A stretch of 64,000 nt of DNA from Massilia sp. R2A-15 (lineage in GTDB: Bacteria; Pseudomonadota; Gammaproteobacteria; Burkholderiales; Burkholderiaceae_D). Below are positions 58,015 to 64,000 of this stretch, one piece after another. The stretch covers positions 2,542,001-2,606,000 of the forward strand of contig NZ_CP131935.1 in NCBI RefSeq assembly GCF_030704305.1, given 5' to 3'. Both the position numbers and the translations under genes were made by a program. The notes beneath the pieces are model-generated. The model did not search any database. It was not told the DNA's origin and was given only the letters and a program-made list of their open reading frames with translations. Each line of letters begins with the position of its first letter. Position 1 is the stretch's first letter.

Positions 58015-59211
58015 ATGCCTCTCGCACTCTGGGCGCTGACCCTGTCGGCATTCGCCATCGGCACCACGGAATTTGTCATCGTCGGGCTGATCCCGACCAT
58101 CGCCGCCAGCCTGGGCGTGTCGGTCCCGTCGGCCGGCCTGCTGGTCAGCCTGTACGCGCTCGGCGTCGCGATCGGCGCCCCGGTGCTGACCGCCCTCACC
58201 GGCCGCGTGCCGCGCAAGCAGCTGCTGCTCGGTCTGATGGTGCTGTTTACCATCGGGAACCTGCTGGCCTGGCAGGCGCCCGGCTACGCCACGCTGATGG
58301 GCGCGCGCGTGCTCACCGGCCTCGCGCACGGTGTGTTCTTCTCGATCGGCTCGACCATCGCCACCAGCCTGGTGCCGAAGGAAAAAGCGGCCAGCGCCAT
58401 CGCGCTGATGTTCTCCGGCCTGACCGTGGCGCTGGTGACCGGCGTGCCGCTCGGGACCTTCATCGGCCAGACCTTCGGCTGGCAGGCCACCTTCCTGGCG
58501 GTGTCGCTGCTCGGCGTGATCGCCATCATCGGCAGCGCGATGCTGGTGCCGCGCGATATCGCGGGCAGCAAGCCGTCGCCGCTCCTGACGCAACTGGCGG
58601 TGCTGCGCAAGCCGCGCCTGCTGCTGGTGTACGCGATGACCACGCTGGGCTACGGCGGCACCTTCATCGCCTTCACCTACCTCGCGCCGATCCTGCAGGA
58701 AGTCTCCGGCTTTTCGGCCTCGTCGGTGAGCCTGGTGATGCTGGTGTACGGCGTGTCGGTCGCCGCCGGGAATATCTGGGGTGGCAAGCTGGCCGACCGC
58801 AAGGGCCCGGTGCGCGCGTTGCAGATCGTGTTCGCGCTGCTGGCGGCGGTGCTGCTGGTGCTGACGTTCACCGCGCCGAACAAGCTGCTGGTGCTGGCCA
58901 CCGTGCTGGCGTGGGGCGCGGTCGCCTTCGGCAACGTGCCGGGACTGCAGGTGTACGTGGTCAAGCGCGCCGAGCGCGATGCGCCGCAGGCGGTGGACGT
59001 GGCCTCGGGCCTGAACATCGCCGCCTTCAATGTCGGCATCGCGCTGGGCGCCTGGGGCGGCGGCCTGGTGGTCGCGCGTCTCGGCCTGATGGCCACCCCG
59101 TGGATCGGCGCGCTGGTGGTGCTGGGCGCGCTGGCCCTGACCACGCTGGCCGGCCGACTGGACAAACGCGACGCGGCCGCCGAGCCGAAAGAACTCCGCC
59201 TCGCCGCCTGA
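58015..59211 (+). CDS. MFS efflux transporter (DHA1 type)
   Basis: A 398-residue, 12-helix drug:H+ antiporter-type protein. TTEFVIVGLIP in helix 1, GARVLTGLAHGVFFSIGSTIA and TGVPLGTFIG (motif C-like) fit the AraJ/YdhP group. AAGGA lies eight bases before the ATG at 58015. A longer frame upstream is not supported. Probably exports small toxic compounds under control of the divergent LysR gene. Confidence 0.93.
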   Translation: MPLALWALTLSAFAIGTTEFVIVGLIPTIAASLGVSVPSAGLLVSLYALGVAIGAPVLTALTGRVPRKQLLLGLMVLFTIGNLLAWQAPGYATLMGARVLTGLAHGVFFSIGSTIATSLVPKEKAASAIALMFSGLTVALVTGVPLGTFIGQTFGWQATFLAVSLLGVIAIIGSAMLVPRDIAGSKPSPLLTQLAVLRKPRLLLVYAMTTLGYGGTFIAFTYLAPILQEVSGFSASSVSLVMLVYGVSVAAGNIWGGKLADRKGPVRALQIVFALLAAVLLVLTFTAPNKLLVLATVLAWGAVAFGNVPGLQVYVVKRAERDAPQAVDVASGLNIAAFNVGIALGAWGGGLVVARLGLMATPWIGALVVLGALALTTLAGRLDKRDAAAEPKELRLAA

Positions 59212-59243
59212 TCTGTTTTATTCGACGCCGCGGTCCAAGGTCT

Positions 59244-59270
59244 GGGGTCAGGTCCGCCGGACCTGACCCC
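59244..59270. terminator. Family A hairpin, perfect stem, between convergent genes
   Basis: GGGGTCAGGTCC and GGACCTGACCCC form a fully matched 12-bp stem around GCC, followed by GGTTTT on the plus strand. Unlike other copies there is no internal A-A mismatch. It separates the MFS gene from the convergent GST gene. Confidence 0.75.
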
Positions 59271-59318
59271 GGTTTTGTCGCCGCCGCCGAACGAAGTCGG
59301 CAGTTCAGTCGCAGTCGC

Positions 59319-60038
59319 TTACACATCCAGCTCCGGATAGTGCCTGAAGATGCCCTCCTCATTGAATGGTATGCGCCGCTTTGACGCCAGATAGGCTGCG
59401 ATGTTGGGGCGCGCCGCCACCAGTTCGCGCAGCGCCGCGAGCCGCGGATAGCCTGGCTCGATGCGTGCCATCGCTTTCGGAAACGCGTAGCGCAATCCTT
59501 CGATCACCTGGAACATGGACAGGTCGGCATAGGTGAGCTTCGCGCCATTGAGATACCCGCCCTTGCCCACCCTGGCCAGCACGCCCTCGAAATACTCGAA
59601 GTACTTCGGCACGCGTTCAGCCAGGAAGGCCGCGGCGCGCTTCTTCGCTTCCTTCTTCTGGTCTTCGTAATACAGCGAACTCGAAATGGGATGATGGGTG
59701 TCGTGCACCTCGGCCACCAGGTCGGCGATCGTCAGCTGCAGCTGGTGGACCCACAGCCGCCCAGCCTGCGCGCGCGGCGCCAGGCCATGCGCGCCGCCGA
59801 GGAACAGCAGGATGTTGGCGGTCTGGCCGATGACTTGGTCGCCTGCCGCCAGGAACGGCGGCGCGAACGACGGCGTGGCCGCCTCCTTCATCAGCTTCAT
59901 CATCGCGCGCGTGCCATTGCGGGTGCGCGCCACGTCCACGTACTGCGCCTGCGCCTCTTCCAGCGCGAGCCGGACGAATTCGCCGCGGCCAGGAATCGTC
60001 GGCCAGTAGTAAAGCTGATAGACCATCGCCTTCTCCAT
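59319..60038 (-). CDS. Glutathione S-transferase family protein
   Basis: A 239-residue protein with a thioredoxin-like N-terminal domain (YQLYYWPTIPGRGEFVRLAL) and all-helical C-terminal domain (LTYADLSMFQVIEGLRYAF). The early Tyr residues match the catalytic position of the sigma/alpha-like class. ATG at 60036-60038; a second ATG four codons in is also possible. Isolated gene. Confidence 0.9.
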   Translation of the reverse strand: MEKAMVYQLYYWPTIPGRGEFVRLALEEAQAQYVDVARTRNGTRAMMKLMKEAATPSFAPPFLAAGDQVIGQTANILLFLGGAHGLAPRAQAGRLWVHQLQLTIADLVAEVHDTHHPISSSLYYEDQKKEAKKRAAAFLAERVPKYFEYFEGVLARVGKGGYLNGAKLTYADLSMFQVIEGLRYAFPKAMARIEPGYPRLAALRELVAARPNIAAYLASKRRIPFNEEGIFRHYPELDV

Positions 60039-60155
60039 CGGTTGCGCATCGCTCGATTATCGGCCAATTTTCTTTTGCCGGCGCCCGGTTACATGCTAGT
60101 CTCGCGCTACCGCCGAAGAGCGGTCACAAGACGTCCATCAAACAAGGAGAACAAC

Positions 60156-60683
60156 ATGCTCAAGAATTTCGCACTCGCCGTACTCGCGATCCTGGTCATC
60201 ATCGTCGGCATCGCCATGACGAAGCCGGACACCTACTCGGTCAAGCGCACCATCGCCATCAAGGCGGCGCCGGAGAAAATCGCCCCGCTGATCACCGACT
60301 TCCATCAGTGGGCCAGTTGGTCGCCGTGGGAACATCTCGATCCGGCCATGCAGCGCACCTTCAGCGGCGCCCCGGCTGGCAAGGGCGCGATCTACGAGTG
60401 GAAGGGGAACAAGGATGTCGGCCGCGGCCGCATGGAGATCACCGATGCAACCACGCCGGCCAGCACCAAGATCGACCTGCTGTTCATGGAGCCGTTCGAG
60501 TCGCACAACACCACCGAATTCGTCCTGGTCCCGCAGGGCGCCGAGACCCAGGTCACGTGGAACATGGCCGGCCCGATGAACTTCATGGCCCGGATCATGA
60601 GCGTATTCACCAGTATGGATTCGATGATCGGCAAGGACTTCGAAAAAGGCCTGGCCAGCATGAAGGCCGTCGCGGAAAAGTAA
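60156..60683 (+). CDS. SRPBCC-family lipid/ligand-binding protein
   Basis: A 175-residue protein with an N-terminal membrane anchor or signal (FALAVLAILVIIVGIAM) and a START-like (SRPBCC) domain: SVKRTIAIKAAPEKIAPLITDFHQWASWSPW (in part: ITDFHQWASWSPWE) and a C-terminal long helix (IGKDFEKGLASMKAV). AAGGAG precedes the ATG. Ligand unknown. Confidence 0.9.
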   Translation: MLKNFALAVLAILVIIVGIAMTKPDTYSVKRTIAIKAAPEKIAPLITDFHQWASWSPWEHLDPAMQRTFSGAPAGKGAIYEWKGNKDVGRGRMEITDATTPASTKIDLLFMEPFESHNTTEFVLVPQGAETQVTWNMAGPMNFMARIMSVFTSMDSMIGKDFEKGLASMKAVAEK

Positions 60684-60781
60684 GTCCCTTGAGCGATATC
60701 ACCGCCTGATCCGCGCGGTGGGTCAAGATGTGAAGTGGCGCGCGGCGCCACTTCCCCATCGACACACGCGGAGCAGTCCCG

Positions 60782-61756
60782 ATGATCGTCGCTCAACTCG
60801 TGAAGCAGTGGCTTTCCCGGCGCGCGCGATACGGGTTCACGCCATCGATCGGTTCAATCGCGCGCAGCCTGCGTGTGCTGCGTTACCGCCGCGAACACCG
60901 GCGCCTGTGCGCGCTCGACGTCTACCGCAACTATGTCGCGATGCCGGCCAACGACGACCTGTTTCACTACCTCAGCCACCGCTTCTACCTGAGCCGCCAC
61001 CTGGCCCCGCGCGCCCGTGTCGCGTGCGTGCTGCGCCATTACGGCTTCGAAGACGAGACCTTCAACACCTCCTACAAATACGCGGTGTACCGCGCCGGCG
61101 GCCTGACCCTGTGGCAGCGCTGCGCCAACGGCTGCAGGTTTGCCATCACGCTGTCGATGGCCTCGCGCATGGACGCCGAGGGCGACCTGACGATCATGTT
61201 CGAAGCCGACGGCGCCTGCCTGCACCGCCTCAGCTTCAGCTGGATCGAGGGCCGCTTCGCCGGCGTGGAGGCCCCGCTCGTGCCTTTCGTGGCGCGCAAT
61301 CAGGGCAGCCGTCCCGGGTCGCACGGGGCGATCGCCGCGTTCGAGCAGGCCTTCCCGCACAATTCGCCCAGCCTGTTCTGCACCGCCGCGATGCAGGGCG
61401 TGGCGCTGGCCGTCGGCATGACGCAGATCGCCGCGATCAAGCACAGCGCCCATCCGTTCGGCCATGACGCCCCGCCGCAGCGGGCCGCGCGCATGGCTGC
61501 GGCCTACGACCATGTCTGGGAACAGCTTGGCGGCGTCGAGCTCCCCGGGCCGTCCTGGCTGATCGAGCTGCCCTATCGCCTCAAGCCGCTGTCGGACATC
61601 CCGGCCAGGCACCGCCGGCGCGCCGCGACGCGGCGCGCACACTGGAACGAAATCGGCGAGGCGGCGCGCGCCATGCTCGCCTCCAAGCTCAAGCGCGTGC
61701 CAAGGCTGGCGCCGCCGCCCACCGCGCCGGCCCCGCGCCAGGCCGCTTCCGTGTAA
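60782..61756 (+). CDS. VirK/YbjX (DUF535) family protein
   Basis: A 324-residue protein of the DUF535 family: FHYLSHRFYLSRHL, VACVLRHYGFEDETF and ITLSMASRMDAEGDLTIMFE (in part) match its pattern. Family members in enteric pathogens are tied to virulence and peptide resistance, but their biochemical role is not established. The last ~40 residues are basic and Pro/Ala-rich. Isolated, upstream of the riboswitch. Confidence 0.87.
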   Translation: MIVAQLVKQWLSRRARYGFTPSIGSIARSLRVLRYRREHRRLCALDVYRNYVAMPANDDLFHYLSHRFYLSRHLAPRARVACVLRHYGFEDETFNTSYKYAVYRAGGLTLWQRCANGCRFAITLSMASRMDAEGDLTIMFEADGACLHRLSFSWIEGRFAGVEAPLVPFVARNQGSRPGSHGAIAAFEQAFPHNSPSLFCTAAMQGVALAVGMTQIAAIKHSAHPFGHDAPPQRAARMAAAYDHVWEQLGGVELPGPSWLIELPYRLKPLSDIPARHRRRAATRRAHWNEIGEAARAMLASKLKRVPRLAPPPTAPAPRQAASV

Positions 61757-61814
61757 GCGCCGTCGCACCGGCGAAGGCAGGCGCCACGCTGGTCATTTGT
61801 TCATGATAGAATCT

Positions 61815-61898
61815 GCGCTCGCTAGGGGTCCCGGGATGTTTGCCGGGTGAGAGATACCCTCCGTACCTGATCTGGATAATGCCAGCGTAGGAAAGCGC
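61815..61898 (+). promoter_or_regulatory. TPP (thiamin pyrophosphate) riboswitch
   Basis: The conserved core CTGATCTGGATAATGCC followed by AGCGTAGGAAAGC is the 3' half of the THI element. GGGGTCCCGG...CCGGGTGAGAGATACCC supplies the P2/P3 helices and the TGAGA pyrimidine-binding loop. P1 pairs GCGCT (61815-61819) with AGCGC (61894-61898). A TAGAAT at 61807-61812 may be the -10 element. The riboswitch should switch off the downstream receptor when thiamin is plentiful. Confidence 0.95.
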
Positions 61899-61953
61899 AA
61901 AGTAGTTCCCCTTTGTATGCTCGCCTCCCGTCTGGCTCCGGTTTTTATAGTAC

Positions 61954-61972
61954 GCGCCGGTTTGTCCGGCGC
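61954..61972 (+). promoter_or_regulatory. Hairpin between riboswitch and receptor start
   Basis: GCGCCGG and CCGGCGC form a perfect 7-bp stem around TTTGT, 17 bases before the ATG. A run of T precedes rather than follows it, so it is not a standard terminator. It may be part of the expression platform, for example controlling access to the ribosome site. Confidence 0.5.
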
Positions 61973-61988
61973 ATAAAACGAGCAGACA

Positions 61989-64000
61989 ATGTCCCAACCA
62001 ATCCTGAAGTATTCCGTTCTCGCCTTCGCCGTAATGCAGGCGTGTTCCGCCCTCGCCCAGACCACCATGACCGAAGTTGTCGTCAGCGCCACCAGGCCTG
62101 CCGGCAGCGAGCGCGCCAGCATCGGCGGCTTTGCCGATGCACCGCTGCTCGAGACGCCGGCGACGGTCAGCGTGATCGACCGCCAGCGCATGCAAGACCT
62201 CGGCATCCATGACAGCACCGGCGCCATGAAGCTCGATGCGGCCGTCAGCGATTCATACAACGCGGTCGGCTACGCCGAGAATTTCTCGATCCGCGGCTTC
62301 AACCTCGACAACACCTCCAGCTACCGCAAGGACGGCCTGGCGATACCGGGCGACACCCAGATCCCGCTGGAAAACAAGGAGCGCATCGAAGTGCTCAAGG
62401 GCCTGGCCGGCCTGCAGGCGGGCGTCGCGGCGCCAGGCGGCATCATCAACTACGTGACCAAGCGTCCGACCGCTACCTCCCTTCGCTCGGCGACGTTCGA
62501 GGTGCGCGAGCGCGGCACCCTGTACGGATCGATGGACCTGGGCGGACGCTTCGACGACCGTCGCTTCGGCTACCGGATCAACGCCGCGGCCGAGAAGCTG
62601 CGCTCCTACGTCAAGGGCGCCGACGGCGAGCGCCAGTTCGTCTCCGGCGCCTTCGACTGGCAGGTCACGCCGGACGCGCTGCTGCAGCTCGACCTCGACT
62701 ACCAGCACAAGTCGCAGCTGACCGTGCCGGGCTACCAGCTGATCAACAACGTCAGCCTGCCGACCGGGGTTTCGCAGACCATGCTGCTGAACGACCAGCC
62801 GTGGGCCAAGCCGGTCGACACGAAAAGCACCAACGCCGGCCTGCGCTTCGAATACCGCCTCAGCGACGACTGGAAGGCCAGCGTCGGCATGAACAAGCAC
62901 TGGTTCAAGCGCGACGACTACACCGCCTTCCCTTACGGCTGCAATTTTGATTATGGCTTCTGTGCGAACGGCGACTACGACGTCTACGATTACCAGAGCG
63001 CGGGCGAGCGCAAGTCGCCGTTTGGCGCGCAGGCGATGGTGCAGGGTAAATTCTCTACCGGCGCAATCAGGCACGACCTGACCGCCGGCGCGTCGATCTT
63101 CACCCGCAGCGACAAGTCGGGCGACTACGTCTACGACTTCGCCGGAATGAGCAATATCTACCACAACGTCATCGTGCCGCCGGCGCCGGGCAATCCGACG
63201 ACAGGCCCGGTATTCGAGCGCCGCAGCGAGAACGAGCGCGCCGTGTTCGTGCAGGATATCGCCGCCATCACGCCGCAGTTCAAGCTGCACGCCGGCCTGC
63301 GCTACGTGCAGGTCAAGCGCGACGAGTACATCCCGGACGACAATTCGCGCGTCGCCAATGCGCCGCGCTTCTACGCGCACAGCGACGAAGGCTTCGCGCT
63401 GCCGAACGTCGCGCTGGTGTACAGCCCGAGCCAGGACTGGAACCTGTACGCGGCGCTCTCGCACGGACTGGAACATGGCGGCATCGCTCCGATCGAGACC
63501 ACCAACCAGAACACGGCGCTGGCGCCGAGCCGCTCGAAGCAGGTCGAAGTGGGCGTCAAGGGCGCGATCAATAACGACGTTACCGTGTCGGCGGCGCTTT
63601 TCCAGATCCGCAAAGGCCACGAGTTCACCGACGAAGCCATCAACACCTACGTGCGCCGCGGCGAATCGACCCACCGCGGCCTGGAGCTGTCGGCCCAGGG
63701 CGGCGTCCACAGCGGCCTGCAGTACGGCGTGTCGCTGCTGGCGCTGCACACCGACCAGCAAGGCACCGGCCAGGCGGACTTCGACGGCAAGCGCGTCACC
63801 GATGTCCCGAACTTCAAGTCGAGCGCGTGGGTTGAGTATGCGGTGCCTGCCGTGGCGGGCCTGAAGGTCAACGCGGCCTGGCAGTATTCGGGCGAGAAGG
63901 CGTTCGACCTGGCCAACACGGTCAACGTGCCGGCCTACCACCTGTTCGACCTTGGCGCGTCGTACGCGACCCGCGTGGCCGGCATGTCGACCACGCTGCG
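61989..64000 (+). CDS. TonB-dependent receptor, thiamin-regulated, truncated
   Basis: The frame runs from ATG at 61989 to the right edge, 670 codons without a stop. Signal peptide VLAFAVMQACSALAQ; then the plug domain (about 30-160) with the TonB box-like TMTEVVVSATRP, PATVSVIDRQRMQ, NFSIRGFNLDN and GLAGLQAGVAAPGGIINYVTKRP (in part); then beta-barrel strands. The fold group is that of ferric-siderophore receptors, but the riboswitch at 61815-61898 indicates uptake of thiamin or a related precursor. The end of the barrel is missing. Confidence 0.93.
   Translation, partial: MSQPILKYSVLAFAVMQACSALAQTTMTEVVVSATRPAGSERASIGGFADAPLLETPATVSVIDRQRMQDLGIHDSTGAMKLDAAVSDSYNAVGYAENFSIRGFNLDNTSSYRKDGLAIPGDTQIPLENKERIEVLKGLAGLQAGVAAPGGIINYVTKRPTATSLRSATFEVRERGTLYGSMDLGGRFDDRRFGYRINAAAEKLRSYVKGADGERQFVSGAFDWQVTPDALLQLDLDYQHKSQLTVPGYQLINNVSLPTGVSQTMLLNDQPWAKPVDTKSTNAGLRFEYRLSDDWKASVGMNKHWFKRDDYTAFPYGCNFDYGFCANGDYDVYDYQSAGERKSPFGAQAMVQGKFSTGAIRHDLTAGASIFTRSDKSGDYVYDFAGMSNIYHNVIVPPAPGNPTTGPVFERRSENERAVFVQDIAAITPQFKLHAGLRYVQVKRDEYIPDDNSRVANAPRFYAHSDEGFALPNVALVYSPSQDWNLYAALSHGLEHGGIAPIETTNQNTALAPSRSKQVEVGVKGAINNDVTVSAALFQIRKGHEFTDEAINTYVRRGESTHRGLELSAQGGVHSGLQYGVSLLALHTDQQGTGQADFDGKRVTDVPNFKSSAWVEYAVPAVAGLKVNAAWQYSGEKAFDLANTVNVPAYHLFDLGASYATRVAGMSTTL

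Overview
The window looks like chromosome from a high-GC betaproteobacterium, most likely Oxalobacteraceae (Massilia/Duganella/Janthinobacterium relatives). This is inferred from gene content: FlhDC-controlled motility, CheD beside CheZ, a dapC-dapD-pilU / dapE-prmB block, kynBUA, and many HDOD and GGDEF proteins. No database search was possible. No tRNA, rRNA, CRISPR array, transposase or prophage was recognised.

Layout. 1-421: the start of an AT-richer membrane protein gene that runs off the left edge. 653-13347 (all minus strand, read right to left): flhD, flhC, a membrane-attached methyltransferase, motA, motB, a CheZ-like gene, a cheY-like gene, cheA, cheW, cheR, cheD, cheB, cheY, cheZ and an EAL/HDOD gene. 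Together these supply the flagellar master regulator, the stator and a complete chemotaxis pathway without a receptor. 13941-16679: kynB-kynU-kynA, tryptophan to anthranilate. 16763-19984: a lower-GC four-gene minus-strand cluster around a class 3 lipase. 20122-26252: a small hydrolase, htpG with a heat-shock promoter, a RidA protein, an aminotransferase and a receiver-PAS-GGDEF cyclase. 26254-38202: a FGGY kinase, then lysine-biosynthesis genes dapC, dapD and dapE with pilU, prmB and several inserted accessory genes. 38350-50412: ABC-F ATPase, a second CheW, HDOD protein, ArfB, methyltransferase, small exported proteins, a DUF342 protein, an OmpR/EnvZ-type pair and a threonine dehydratase-like enzyme. 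50521-61756: exported proteins, a GGDEF/EAL protein, a FeeM-like acyltransferase, DinB, LysR/MFS, GST, SRPBCC and a VirK/YbjX protein. 61815-64000: a TPP riboswitch followed by a truncated TonB-dependent receptor.

Two families of short palindromic repeats occupy many intergenic gaps. Family A is a 27-base hairpin built on GGGGTC-GGTCC / GGACC-GACCCC, often present as two inverted copies. Family B is built on GTCGTTCCTGCG / CAGGAACCCAT and its GTCGTACC variant. Neither comes with a transposase here.

The most notable points are a second CheZ-type phosphatase candidate that shares a C-terminal motif with CheD, the lipase cluster as a possible effector-immunity locus, the riboswitch-controlled outer-membrane receptor, a membrane protein with an inserted beta-sandwich-like segment, and covariation within the family A repeats.
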